Made by a program: the position numbers and the translations under genes. The notes below the pieces were generated by a model. It saw only the letters and a list, made by a program, of their open reading frames with translations, was not told the origin of the DNA and made no database searches. This document shows positions 1 to 11,640 of a stretch of 64,000 bases of DNA, one piece after another (the first letter of the stretch is position 1; every line of letters begins with the position of its first letter). Origin of the DNA: Amborella trichopoda (lineage: Eukaryota > Streptophyta > Magnoliopsida > Amborellales > Amborellaceae); assembly GCF_000471905.2 (NCBI RefSeq), contig NW_006499827.1, forward strand, positions 793,486 through 857,485. Direction: 5' to 3'.

Positions 1-1112
1 TCATACCCTATATTTTTAGGTTTCATTTCGCAATAGACCAAAGGTTTTAAAAGATAGCTTAGGGTATAAAAATTGTAGATTTTATTTCTTCTAATCTCCT
101 AAGCTAATTTAAATTTATTTTTTTAAGGCCAAACAAATCTAAAAAGACGTACCTTTTTTAAAAGCTATCCTCCCAAACTTCTCTCTCTTTCTCTCTCGCC
201 CTGTACCCTTTTCTCTCTTCATATTTCCCATCTCTCTCTCACTCTTTCTCCTCCCACTCTCTTCATGTTTCCCATCTCTCTCCTTTCATTCTCTCTCCTC
301 CCAATTACATGGTATACAGATTGAGAAAGAGAACAATAGATAGAGGGACACAAGAGAGCGTAGAGAAAGCTACTCCCGCATAAACCCGATCAGCTCTCCA
401 TAATTCCTTGAATCTTATGGATCAAAGCTTCTTCAAGCAAACCCTGAGCCTCTCTCATGAGATCTGAGCTTAATCTCACCGTTCAAACACAAAACTCTTA
501 GCTCATTCAAAGCTTCATCACCGTCTTGTCTCCTCTAATTTTGGCCATTTTTTGCCATTATTTTGCTGGAGAAAGAATGGGGCTCTTGATGGTGTTGGTT
601 GACAAAGATGTTTGGAGAGAGGAATTATAGAAGAGGGAGGGTATTTTATTGGGTATTTGGGCTACTTTGACCTTGATTTGTGTAGAGAGGAATTATTGAG
701 ATACTTTCCAAAAAAAATATTCTTGTTTGAATTGGTGTTATACAGAGGACTTTCATGGATTCACAGATTTCACGGAGATGAGAGGTTACCAAGAGGAGAG
801 AGGGGAGAGAGTGAGAGACGCATAAAAAGAGAGAGAAGTTGGAGGTATAAAATTGAAGAGAGAGAAATGATTGAGTTGGAATTTATGAGGAGAGAGGTTA
901 TCGGGAGGAGAAAGAGACGTAGGAAGAGAGAGAAAGAGAGAAGTTTGAAGTATATAAGTAAAGAGAGAGAAATGATTGGGTTTAGAATGAGCATGTTTTT
1001 CTCGCATTTGTTTAAGTTAAAAAATAGGTTTAAAGTAGTCAGGGGTTAGAAGATATCTTTTAAAACCTTGGGTTTATCAAGAAATGAAACCTAAAATAGA
1101 GGATATAGGGAT
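1..1112. mobile_element. Long terminal-inverted-repeat (foldback) element
   Basis: The left end (about 4-70) and the right end (about 1040-1110) are inverted copies: both contain TTTTAGGTTTCATTTC and, further in, AAGGTTTTAAAAGATA on opposite strands. Inside these, 170-310 is strongly CT-rich and 770-1000 strongly GA-rich, so the two arms would pair over several hundred bases. This is the layout of foldback or MULE-type elements. No transposase is visible. The left end may continue outside the window, so no target duplication can be tested. Confidence 0.6.
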
Positions 1113-1231
1113 ATTTTTTTTAAAATTATTTTTGTTGTTTTTTTCTTTATTCTATTATTATAAAATGAGTAAGAGTATTGTTGTTATTAGAAAGGATAGT
1201 GTTGACATTTGCTATAGGTATGTTTGCATAA

Positions 1232-1625
1232 GGAAATAGTTTATATAAGGTTGTAACCTTAAAATGTAGAATTAAAGATGCACCTAAAAAATCCATTGGA
1301 AAATGTTGTTTTAATGTTTAAAAACCCTTTGATAATCATCTCGACATTGACATGTATGAATGTAAAAAAAAAAAAAAACGATTTTGAGTCTCAAAAATAA
1401 TACATCTTGCAACACATTATCTAGACTGTCCATTTTCAATATTTTCATATGTTTATAGATCTGTTTGATTTTAGCCATTTTTGGTATTTAAAATTTTATA
1501 ATTATAGATGAAAATAGTTTTTTAGATAATCTTAATAATTTTTAATACCAAATTACATATCATGATAAAATTTGGAGGTCCTTAATTGAATTATTTAAGG
1601 TTGCAACCTTATAGAAACCAAACCC
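1232..1625 (+). mobile_element. Family A MITE, copy 1
   Basis: About 390 bp with inverted ends. The left end has AAGGTTGTAACCTT and the right end AAGGTTGCAACCTT, each nearly or fully self-complementary. The interior shares long blocks with the other family A copies (for example the CATCTTGCAACACATTATCTAGA region). No coding capacity. It abuts copy 2. Confidence 0.7.
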
Positions 1626-1664
1626 TCTTGATAATGGTATATTTGAAATATTTACTAAAAGTTG

Positions 1665-2020
1665 CGGTTTATATAGAGCCAAGGCTCTAAATACTGTCGA
1701 GAAATGTGGTTTTAATACTGAAAATCTTTGTGTTAGCCTTAAAATATATGTTCATCTTTAAGTTTTAAATTTAAAGCTTAAAAAATAGTGTAGATTTAGC
1801 AGATCTATAAAAACTTGAAAATTTTGAAAATTGACAGTCCAAAAATACATTACAAGATGCACTATTTTCAAAACTTGAAATCCATTTTTTTCTCATGTCC
1901 ATATATCTTGATGTCCCGATGATCAATTTCAGGATATTTTGGCATCAAAACAACCTCTTCTAGTGAAAATTTTGAGGTGGGCTGTAATTTGATTGTTTAG
2001 AGCCTAGGCATTATATAATT
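1665..2020 (-). mobile_element. Family A MITE, copy 2
   Basis: Same family in opposite orientation to copy 1. The left end has AGAGCCAAGGCTCT and the right end a decayed AGAGCCTAGGC block. The two adjacent copies make a large inverted arrangement over 1.2-2.0 kb. Confidence 0.65.
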
Positions 2021-2236
2021 TTTTTTTTTTACTGAAAGACAAGGGCATTTAAATTAAGAAAATATTTAGAATTTCACTCCATGATTATTTGTCTTGTAGT
2101 GAAAATATCATCAATATCATTTCTAATGAAGAAAAATGCCTTTGCTCATGGCATCGTTGAATGTCCATGTTTTGGATCGGTAGAAATATTTTGCCTTTCT
2201 TTGTGGTTTTTATCAATGTTATCAAATTCACTTTGC

Positions 2237-2365
2237 TTCGGCCGAAGAGGCCGAAGCCTTCGGATTTTAGGCATAAATCGAAGAGTAGTGAAGCGTTGTG
2301 CTGCCGCTTCGGGTTACTTCGGTCAAATTTGGTTTGCTTCGGGTTTGCTTTGAGTATGCTTCCGC
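2237..2365. repeat. CTTCGG/CCGAAG-rich patch
   Basis: A GC-richer island in AT-rich surroundings with repeated CTTCGG and CCGAAG hexamers, beginning with the palindrome CTTCGGCCGAAG. It resembles the GC-rich ends of non-autonomous hAT-like elements, but no ends or target duplication were found. Confidence 0.35.
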
Positions 2366-2438
2366 CAACAAAGAAATAACTATATAAATGTATTTTTTTA
2401 ATTTTTTAAATTGTTAAATTTTTAATTTTTCCATTATT

Positions 2439-2440
<2 letters not shown>

Positions 2441-2476
<36 letters not shown>
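2441..2476. repeat. (TA)n microsatellite
   Basis: Uninterrupted TA dinucleotides, about 18 units. Confidence 0.95.
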
Positions 2477-2482
<6 letters not shown>

Positions 2483-3012
2483 TATTTATTATACTTTAAA
2501 TTTTTTTTAAAAAAGTCCGTAAGCCTTCTTTTGAATTGGCCAAGGCACCAAATTGCTTCATTTTTCTCGTCAACCTGAAGAAGACTCCAAAGAGAATTGG
2601 ACAACGGTGGTTTTTACGATCAAATAGCTGGGCTTGCTCTTTTTTGACCAAACTTAGTTGGGAAATGTTGTGTTATAAATTAAAATGGTCTCCAAACTTT
2701 TTATGGATAATGTTGTAATTTTGCCTTTTCTTTTGTTATTCAGGAAGAGCTTGTCCAGGTTCTTGAAAGCGGCCATTAATCTGTTGGGTTTGAACCCTGA
2801 GGTTTAATTTTTGAGTAATTTGATTATTATTTTTTTACTTACAGCATTGTTTTCTTATATTTAGAGAGGGTTCCTTAATACTATATTTTCTTTCTTTTTG
2901 TTTATCGTGTATCATATTTGTAAACATGGATTAATTGTGTTGTGAGATGGATTAATATTGATTGCGTGATACAAGTAAGACGAAATGAACGTCCACATAT
3001 TATCAAGGAAAA

Positions 3013-3414
3013 AGTTTGTATAAGTTGCAACCTTAAAATGTAGAACTGAGGTGCACCTAAAAGTCCATCGGAAAATACTGTTTTAATATTGAAAAACCCT
3101 CAAATTGGTCATTTCGATATCGAGATGTATGAATATAAAAACAAAAGAAGATTTTGAGTCCGAAAAATAGTACATCTTACAACACTTTATCTGGACTGTC
3201 CAATTTCAAGACTTTCATATGTTTACAGTTCTGTTCCGCCATAGGCAAGAGGTGATGAGGAAAGTTCCGTTTTTGGAGTTTAAAATTTCACATTTGGAGA
3301 TGAAAATAGATTTTCAGGCCATCTAAAGAATTTTTTACTCCAAAATTACATATTATGATACTATTTGGAGGTGCATCTTATTATTTGGGTTCCAACCATA
3401 TGCAAACCACACCC
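3013..3414 (+). mobile_element. Family A MITE, copy 3
   Basis: Starts AGTTTGTATAAGTTGCAACC and ends in CAAACCACACCC, the usual family A termini. The interior parallels copy 1, including the phrase ending in GTCCATCGGAAAAT and the block for which copy 1 has ATCTAGACTGTCC. Confidence 0.7.
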
Positions 3415-3649
3415 TATTATTAAACCTCAATAATAGTTGAGGGAGAGGTTGTAATTCTAATGTTATTTCTGGGCTTCTATTATGAGGAATAGTTTAATGA
3501 CCAGGTGGCCTTTTGAGCCATATAATGCTTTGTTTTTTGGGTACTTGGTCTTTCATTTTGATGCATTACATATAAATTCTTGTATTGTTTATATGACACC
3601 TCTCTCTTTATGGGATGAGAATTTGAGCACCCAATGTTTGGGGCGCCTT

Positions 3650-4090
3650 AAAGACTAGTTTTGCTCTATGAGGCGGAGTGTAGGACGGTTAACAAACAAT
3701 ATATCTATAGAATGAGTGTAGCGGAGATGAGGATGTTGAGATAGATGAGTAGCAAGACAAAAAGGGATAAGTTCGAAATGAATATATTCGGATAAATTTA
3801 GGTGTGGCACTTGTAGGTGATAAGATGAGAGATTGAGACTTAGTTGGGTTGGCCATGTATATCGCATACCCAGTACAATATCTGTTAGGAGGTGCGAGTT
3901 AGTTCAAGTGGAAGGCTTAAAAAAGCAAATGGTAGACCCAAAAGGACATAGTTGGAAGTAGTGATAAATGATATGGAGACGTATGGCATCATTGAGGGGG
4001 TAATGACTCTTAAAAGAGCATAATGGAGGAATAAAATTCGTGTAGTCGACTTCAATTAGTATGAAAAAAGTTTTAACAATGATAATGAAA
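3650..4090 (+). mobile_element. RTE-type LINE, 3' end fragment
   Basis: Decayed coding sequence whose conceptual pieces match the C-terminal tail typical of plant RTE LINEs: RMSVAEMRMLR, then GRPKRT followed by LEVV, and DMETYGI, in that order. It has several stops and frame changes and is clearly dead. The 5' part is missing. It closes near an AACAATGATAATGA tail, like the short 3' repeats of this clade. Confidence 0.75.
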
Positions 4091-6227
4091 AATTGCATTT
4101 GAAAACTAATGTTAAAAATTCATCTGCCCTAGATTTTAAACTTGAATGTCCACTCCTTACACAGTGAGGGCATTGTCTCATTGTAAATGTTAATTCTCTT
4201 ATTTTTCCACTGTGAAAGTTGCCATGATGCATCTTATTCAGGTTGGGTCAAATTACTAAAATACCTACAATTGTTTAGGATTATCAAATCCTAAACAAGA
4301 GCTATTAGGCAATTTCAAGGTATTTTTTAAGGAAGTACTTGAATGAAATGAAAGATTAGAAAATAAATTATATATTACTTGTTAGGATCTTTTGACTCTC
4401 TTGAAGATTTTGCAAGGGGCTTTGAACCCTTAAATGATATATCCATTTTAAAAATTATCATTTTTTGACTTCTATTTGACATTAGAACTGAATCGAGTAT
4501 CATGAGAGAGAAAAAACGTATTATCTTGGACGAAAAAAATTGATAAATGGCATTTATCTGATTAAAGAAAATCTTCAACACATTCCATCTAAATAAAAGC
4601 TAAAAGGGCAATAAAAATACAAGGAAAGCCTTGAACTTCAGTGGTAGAGTTTGTTTGGGCCACAACACAACAATGAGAACTCAAAAGCCAAATGTTTTGT
4701 GACACAAAGAACTCTACCCATTACACATTACAAAGAGAAACCCTTTAACTAAGATGAGCAGCTCTTCACCGATCTTCAGCCTCTAACTTAAATAAATCAA
4801 GGAGAAAGGAACCAGAAGAAAATAAGATAGAACCAGAACACCCCAAACTCAATCAAATGTTCTCCTTCATAATCTGCAGCGTTTCCAATTTGTGTCTGTC
4901 TCCGGCAAACAAGTGAGGGCTGATAATTGGACCTGCTTTAAGTTTTTTTGAGCCAAATGACTTAGATAGTCTTAGTTGTTTCAAGTTCAAAAATTAGAAT
5001 AAATTTTTTTAATGGGAAAATTTGCATTCAGAATCGAAACCTTGAGCAAGTGGAGCATTTTGGTAATTTGCCCCACTTAAGTCACCCGAGATAAATGACA
5101 TAAAATCCTTGGCTTGTTGTAGGTTATACTTTAATAAAAAAAAATAGTTGTTCTGAATTTGGAACATCTACAAGTATTAAAATCATTTAGCTTGAGTGAC
5201 TTAAATAAAAAAATCACTAGATTATCGTACTTGTTTAGGATTCTAAACGTAGAAAAGGGTTATTTTGGGTACTTTATAACAAAAGGTAGAGGAGATACTT
5301 AGGGGAAAACACTTTTAAAACTAACTGCTTCGTTGAAAATTTGATTAATTTTAACCATCTCATTGATTTTTTTGAGGTGGTTTGCCCATTTTAACGGTAT
5401 GTTTTCTTATATAAATATAAGTACTAATTTTATATGTTAAAACAAAAACAAAAATTCCAAGTTAGCCAAGGCCTTTCTTGAACACTGAGATTGGACTCGA
5501 GCAGCAAACTCACTCACTTTGTGATCGAGCGAAGTCCGGCCACCCAATTAGGGGTACTTTGATAATTTTATCTCAAATTATTATTTAATTAGGGCTTCTT
5601 TAGGGGTAAAATTAACAAAGTACCATTGTTCTGAGTTCTCAACACCGAACCGAGACAATTTGTGAATTTGTTTTTTAAAAAAAGTTTGATGTACTTGATT
5701 GATATATAAATTTAAAAGCATATACCCTCAAGTAAAATTTGTAATCTTTGGACACCTTTAATAATAATGTTGTAAAAGGTTTCAACCTTTTGTTTTTTAT
5801 ATATTTTCCTAATAAAAAATTATATTGGGGATACTATTTTTCTTCAAAATATCATGTTTATTTTACGAGATTTGGGTGGGAAAACAAGGGTGCATTTCAA
5901 TTCATTTGAACAGATTTTCCGGAGTTCTTGTGACTTTTAAGAGAATCTGGTTCATTATTAATTTTTTGAAATTTATGAAAATACTCATTTAAGAGATGAG
6001 GTATCATTTGCAACCATTCCAACTCAATACCATGTGCAGTTTTATGGGTATTGTGAAATCGAATAAAAAAACATGCGATAAGGTGTTAAATTTCTCTTCT
6101 CTTACGAGTAATTTGATAAATTTCTCTTAAATTGTTTTTGCTGGTACAATGTTTCGTTTTGCACAACTATTTTTTAGTATTATATTTCTAGTTGTATATT
6201 TTTCCATCCGTTTAGGAAAAGAAAAAA
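4091..6227. other. Intergenic stretch with no clear gene
   Basis: AT-rich. The part at 4620-4930 is compositionally more complex than its surroundings, and a short minus-strand open frame at 4797-4993 is discussed as a finding. I see no element ends, tRNA or conserved coding region in the rest. Confidence 0.45.
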
Positions 6228-6561
6228 GGGTGCAGGTTTTATATGGCCTAGGCCTTATAAAAAAATAATTAAAGCCTCATCTCGAAACCTCATCCGGTAA
6301 ACGCTATGGGCATGGGAACTCTCTTTGATGACTTAAAATCAATTTCCACCACCAATTATATAAAAATAATAGCTAAAAAAACAATACAAAGCTTGGCAGA
6401 TCTATGAATATTTGAAAATGGATGATCTAAATAAGATCTTATTATATACACTAATTTTAAGATTTGAAATCCTCAAAGCCATAATGATCAAGGTCGAAAT
6501 GATCATTTGAAGGTGTTCGTGTCTGACAGTTTTGAGGTGGGGCTTTACTAGCCGTATACAT
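6228..6561 (-). mobile_element. Family A MITE, copy 4
   Basis: The left end GGGTGCAGGTTTTATATGG runs into the palindrome GGCCTAGGCC. The right end carries GAGGTGGGGCTTTACTAGCC. The interior has the family block around CATCTCGAAACCTCATCCGG. Confidence 0.6.
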
Positions 6562-6579
6562 TTCACGTACCCACTCGTT

Positions 6580-7092
6580 TCAAGTATAAAAAAATGGAAG
6601 ATAGGACTTTGATGACAGTGTTAGAGAGAATGGACTTGTCACTAGCTATGGGGGTTTGCTTAGGGATTCTTTGGGGGCAACTATTTGGTGTTACCAGGGG
6701 CAGTCTGAATCCTTGCTCGGCTAATGAAGCGGAGTTTTGGGCCCTTTTGTTTGGGGTTTCTAAGCTGAGGAATGCTTTGATTGAAAGGGATTATCTCAAT
6801 GTGATTAGGTCGTGTCGTTTCTCAGCTTGTCCTCCTTCGAGGTGGATGCATATTCGTGAACGCATTGCCTTTTCCTTCATCTTGTTCTGTTCTCTAAATG
6901 TCCATCGGGAAAGAAATGCGGATGCTAATGTATTCATGAGAGGAGGACCTCTACCTTAGGGCTTTTTCCTTTGTTTCTTTTTTGCCTCCTTTCTCTCCCT
7001 CTCTCTCTCTTCTTCTTCTTCTTTTTTTTTTTTAGCTGTACTTTCCTTTCATTAATCAATGAAAACCTCGTTACTCGTTCAAAATAAGAAAA
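6580..7092 (+). mobile_element. L1-type LINE, 3' end with RNase H-like domain
   Basis: An open stretch (6594-6959) encodes part of the RNase H-like domain found at the C terminus of many plant L1 LINEs: NEAEFWALLFGVSKL (the conserved acidic residue within AEFWALL), then a Leu/Asn-Val-Ile-Arg segment, and a terminal RERNADAN block. It stops at 6957-6959. Next come a CT/T-rich 3' UTR and CATTAATCAATGAAAACC, ending in an A-rich tail near 7090. Truncated at the 5' side. Not a host gene. Confidence 0.7.
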
Positions 7093-7451
7093 GACTTAAT
7101 GAATCCTCTTTAGTGACACCTAAATATTTTCTGCTTATTTCTTTTTATTTCTTGCAATCTTTTCTCTTTTCAAATATGGGTAGTTTATGTTTATGTCGTG
7201 GAATAAACATTTTACATGTTAGAAAAAAAACATCTAGTTTTTATTCTTCCCTTCTAGTTATTTTCTCTTTTTCCTTTTCCTCTCATATATAGTGAATATT
7301 TTTCCTCTTCAGCAACTTGTATAGAGATAGTTTTGTGTATCATTATGTGACATGTATCTGCACATTAGAAAGGATAATTTCTAATTAAGTTGACATGGAT
7401 ATGAATTTTAAAAAGGATAATTTCAAAATTAACCTTTTTAACGGTAATTAT
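7093..7451. other. Intergenic, nothing recognised
   Basis: AT-rich sequence with no repeat ends or coding signal that I can support. Confidence 0.5.
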
Positions 7452-7745
7452 CAATATCAGATCGAACTAGTGGTTCGACCAGTCGGATTGCCGATTGTTG
7501 CATTAGCTAATCTGGTCTATAATAAAAACCAGGTTTAGTAAACAATTGGTCTGACCGATTTCAAGAGGTTCAACCAGCCAAACAAAGTGGGCAACTTTTT
7601 TCTAGTATATTATAGTTTTTAAGCTATTATTCATATTTTTAATATTTTTAAAATCCAGTCAAATGATTCTACCAATACTATGAGTAGTTTTGACTTGACC
7701 AGATGTTTTGCTGGTTCGATGACCGGTCTGATCCTAATAACACTA
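7452..7745. mobile_element. GC-ended hAT-like MITE
   Basis: GC-richer ends with GGTTCGACCAGTCGG on the left and GGTTCGATGACCGGTCTGAT on the right surround an AT-rich core. This is the style of small non-autonomous hAT-like elements with GACCGG-rich ends. The 8-bp target duplication could not be identified with confidence. Confidence 0.45.
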
Positions 7746-7985
7746 ATTTATACGCAAGATGTTAGGGATGATGTGCTTTGAGGTAGTATTAAATACTTTT
7801 GTAATAAAAAATCAAGAATAAATGTTTAGAAGAAATGTGTAGATTTCCTACAATGTTAGACAAGGGCATTGGCTAATACCTTTCTCGGCCAATTGGCTCT
7901 TATTGTATTAAAACGCCTAAAAACCATGAACACGCTTGCCCATGTGACATATTTCTCCAATTATTCATTGCCATTTTGAAATTTT

Positions 7986-8166
7986 ATTTAAGAGATTGTC
8001 TACAAAGATATCATTTATTTTTTTATACAAAAAAATCATAATCATTTATCTTTTAATTGTATGATTTTTCAATTGAATTTAAGAGATTGTCTACAAAGAT
8101 ATCATTTATTTTTTATACAAAAAAATCATAATCATTTATCTTTTAATTGTATGATTTTTCAATTGA
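7986..8166. repeat. 91-bp tandem duplication
   Basis: Two head-to-tail copies (7986-8076 and 8077-8166), identical by eye apart from one base in a T run, which implies a fairly recent duplication compared with its neighbours. The unit matches one end of family D elements (GATTGTCTACAAAGATATCA). Confidence 0.9.
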
Positions 8167-8200
8167 AAATTTTGTCGAGTTGAAGTCATGTTCTTTAAAC

Positions 8201-8516
8201 ATTTTGACTATGGCTTGATCTAGTATTAAGCTATTTGTCGCACAATGTTATAGAGCTAGCATAATTCCTCTCTCTCTCCAGGAGCTAAATAAGGAGGTTT
8301 TATAAAATTTGTACAATTTTTCTGATCTAAATCGAGCAGGTTTTACATGAAGAAAATTTTGTTCAGTATGTTCTATTCGATACTAGGAGAAGAACCCGAC
8401 GCAGTATTGACACAAATTTTGACTATTGCTTGATCTAGTATTAAGCTATTTGTGGGACAATGTTATAGAGCCAGGATGCTTCCTCTCTCTCTGTCTGCAC
8501 GAGCTAAATAAGAAGG
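8201..8516. repeat. Spaced direct repeat of about 100 bp
   Basis: 8201-8301 recurs at 8416-8516 (offset 215) with a few differences; both contain CTTGATCTAGTATTAAGC and a CCTCTCTCTCT run followed by GAGCTAAATAAG. About 115 bp lie between the copies. Either a tandem duplication of about 215 bp or the ends of a small direct-repeat element. Confidence 0.75.
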
Positions 8517-9087
8517 GTGCAATACCAAGAGCCAAGACACTTCGGCCTTTTCCTTGGCTGGGTTGGAGTGAATTTGGCCGAGTCACGGTGAGTTCAGCTA
8601 AGCTATATATATTTAAAAATTTTAAAAAAGAAAATAAATTTTTTGTAAAGAATAGTTAAAAATCAGAATAAAAACTAAAATAGGTAATAGAAACATTAGA
8701 AGATTAAAGAAGATGAAAAAAAATGTAAAAGATGGATTATTAAAAAATTGATTTATACATTGAATATGTCACTGTTGAAAAAAAAATGAAAGTTCTCAAA
8801 TTATCTTAAAAACTATCAAAATCATCTCAAAACAAAATCGTAATTAATATCAACTTTTTTTTTTTCTATTTTTATATTTTTAACTTCTTTTTTTTTTTAA
8901 TAATTTTTTGGTAGCAGGAGAGTTGGGGAACCAACTTGTAGGTAACTCGCCTCACCAATAAGGCAAGGTTGAGTTACTCGGTTGAGTCCGGCCAATCCAA
9001 AAACACTAACCTAAACATTTCGTCAAGAAGAAGAGTGCACAAAAATGAGGCCAATTGTTCAAAAGGATTGCAAACTATAATGGATAT
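8517..9087. other. Intergenic, nothing recognised
   Basis: AT-rich, with a short GC-richer patch at 8530-8600 and another at 8930-9000. No complete element or gene seen. Confidence 0.45.
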
Positions 9088-9191
9088 AGTTTATAAAAGG
9101 TTGCAACCTTAAAATGTAGAATTAAAGATATACCTAAAAAATCCATCAGAAAAGATTGTTTCAATATTAAAAAGCCTTCTAACTGATCACT
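9088..9191 (+). mobile_element. Family A MITE, truncated copy 5
   Basis: Begins AGTTTATAAAAGGTTGCAAC and follows copy 1 for about 100 bp, then stops matching. Confidence 0.65.
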
Positions 9192-9739
9192 TGTAATAGC
9201 TGCCGTCAAGTGAGTTAAGAGGCGTACATGTAACTTGTAGCTGTCAGTGGAGCATGTAACTACTACTATAGCAAATGTGTAGCCTCCTTATAGCTCTTTA
9301 ATAAGGGCTCTTTTTTCCCCATACGATACAAAGTCTTTACAGCATTTAGCAACTCTCTCACAACATAGCTTTCTATGTGATTTATCAACGAACATAACAT
9401 AGCTCTCTCTCTCTCTCTCTTTCTTCTTGTTTTTCTCGCTTTCTCTCTCTAAAACGTCATAAAAATCTGATGTCTACTGTGGGTTTCCAAGCTCGGGTGC
9501 ATAGAGCTTTGGAAGATCAAAAAAAGACCTCTATGTTTTCTTGTATCTCTAGGACGAGTTGCCCTATTTATGCATACAATATTTAAGAGGTGGGCAAATA
9601 TTGTCTTGAGATAGAACTCTTGCATGCTTGAAAATAAGAATGATTCAAGCCTTTATTTTTTGCCCCATTTTCACCTCACCGACTTTCCAATAAGAGAGCG
9701 TCCGCCCATTACAAGTGCATGTTGGGCATGTAGCCATTG
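9192..9739. other. Unclassified stretch with (CT)n tract
   Basis: Contains a (CT)n run at 9403-9420 and a more complex, possibly LTR-like context on either side. I could not find paired ends, so it is left unclassified. Confidence 0.35.
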
Positions 9740-10040
9740 GCGAGGGGAAACAATTGAGTGGTAATTAAATGGACCCGACCAGACCTGGGACCAGAAGGGT
9801 AGATCCGACCTCATGTCTTTATGAGTAGACCCAACAGGTAACGGGTGCAATGGACCTGACCAAACGTAGGACCCGATGTGTAGACCTGACCTCAGGTCAA
9901 GATATGGGCCCATAACAAAATCTGGACCCGAATTTTAGACCTAATATGGTAATGGTCAAAATCGGGTCTACCCGCTGGGTCCCGGGTTTGATTGGGTCCA
10001 TTCCCTTGAAAATCAGCTGAGCTGGGTCTAGACTTGGCTT
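9740..10040. mobile_element. GGGTCC/GACCCG-rich repeat, hAT-like
   Basis: Dense GACCCGACC, GGACCCGA and GGGTCTACCCG motifs, the same vocabulary as the better-defined hAT-like elements at 30652-31055 and 54781-55287. Ends are decayed and no target duplication was found. Confidence 0.4.
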
Positions 10041-11330
10041 TCTTCTATGACTATCTCATGACCCGTAAAGACCACAATCCCTTTTGTTTGTTGTCTAATA
10101 AATGGTGGACTCGTTAAAAAGGCAACTTTTCTAGCATTTATTTTATCTTTACAAAGTCAAGGAGGTTCTTGTAGGTGCAATAAATAAGAGACTAGCCTCT
10201 TCAAAGAGAGAGAGGACCTTTATTTGATACACATTTAAAACAGACTACAATATAGAAAAGAGATATGACCTTTATTTGATACATTTAAAACATATTACAA
10301 TAAGGAAAAGAAAAGAGTAGTGCACCATCTTTTAGTGGTGGTGAATCCATCTTTGTGAAAGATAAGTCTTGGGTTCTAAGATCCATTCTTCTACAAAAAG
10401 CATTGCCCCATCTCAAATCATAGCTATAAAGTTGATTAGATGATAACAGCTCGTAGGCTTTAAACTTTCCCTCTCTAGCCTCAGGTCAAATATAATGGAT
10501 CAAGCATCTTCAATACTCTTAATAACTCAAGCACTTGATTAAAAAACCAAAGAATCCCTCACATAATCTTGAAAATTATACTTTTTTCTTATTAATGGGG
10601 TTTTCAAAGTTCTCTATCCTTTTGGAGAGAGAGAGAGAGAGAGGGGGTTTCTCTCTCTGTTTCTTAATTAATAAAGGTCCCAGCTGGGTTTGATTCCAAC
10701 TCTGGTCAAAAGAACAAGAGACAGCCTCTACAGGCAATATCATGGGCAATATCATGGTCCAACTTTTAAATCAACAGATTAGGGAATTAGAACTACCATC
10801 TACAACTTCTTCTTCCCTCTCTCTATATGGGAGCATATAATCTTTTGGTTATTCCGAACTGCGCTTTTTTGTCCATTGGCAGTATATTTTTAGATTTTAT
10901 CTCGATAAGTATGTATGGTTTTGTTAGGATACTCTTACATATATAGTATTTCTTTAATATACTCAACATTTATTAAATGCTCATTACCATTATTCTATAA
11001 TACAATTTTTTTGGACAAGGCTACTTTTTATTCTTAAGAGAAGTAGAATAAATATTTTTATAAGAAACTAGTGCAGTTGTTAAAAATAATTAGTACTCCA
11101 TGTGAGTGATGTTACACCTCATGTAAATGATGTCATTAGCTACAATAGTTAATAAACGATTATATTTCTATCAATAAATTCTACTTTATCCTTGATTCAT
11201 TACCTCTAAACAAAAAAGTTATATCGTAAAGTAAGAGCATCAAATGTTCAAAAAATGTTGAGCACATAATACTTCATGTGTAAGAGTATCCTAATAAAAC
11301 TCATACGTAAATTGCCTTACTATTTATAAA
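10041..11330. other. Intergenic, nothing recognised
   Basis: Two near-identical phrases (around 10213 and 10270, GACCTTTATTTGATACA) form a short local duplication, and a (GA)n run lies at 10627-10642. No gene or complete element seen. Confidence 0.45.
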
Positions 11331-11640
11331 AGGGACCCAGTTTCTATGCGGCCAAGCCCCCATATATAGAAATGAGGGCTTCTTAATAAATCTATTTTTA
11401 GGATGGATTTTAATACTTAATTTTTAAGGATATGTAATCTCTAACATGGAAATCATGAATATGAAAAAAAAAAAAAAATTAAACATGAGAAATAATAATC
11501 TAGTAAGAGAACAATTGGACAGTTAGTTTCTATTTTTTTAGATAGAACACCCACTTGCATCCATATTTAAGATGGATATTTACACTTTCTGGTATGCATA
11601 CGTAGAAATGCCGATCCAGCCCACATGAAACAATTTTCCA
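11331..11640 (+). mobile_element. Family F MITE, copy 1
   Basis: Starts with GGGACCCAGTTTCTATGCGG and shares its interior (for example AAGGATATGTAATCTCTAAC and ACTTGCATCCAT) with 38317-38606. The right side near GTAGAAATGC is an inverted match to the left end. Confidence 0.55.

Larger units (their letters stand above)
2021..3012. other. Intergenic stretch, mostly unexplained
   Basis: Holds a CTTCGG-rich patch (2237-2365) and a (TA)n tract (2441-2476), listed separately. A short stretch at about 2743-2810 looks exon-like and is discussed as a finding. Otherwise AT-rich with no recognisable gene. Confidence 0.5.

Noticed and set aside
612-1049. 145-codon open frame on the + strand
   Set aside because: It is the GA-rich arm of a foldback element; residues are almost all Arg/Glu/Lys/Ile from purine runs, with no domain.
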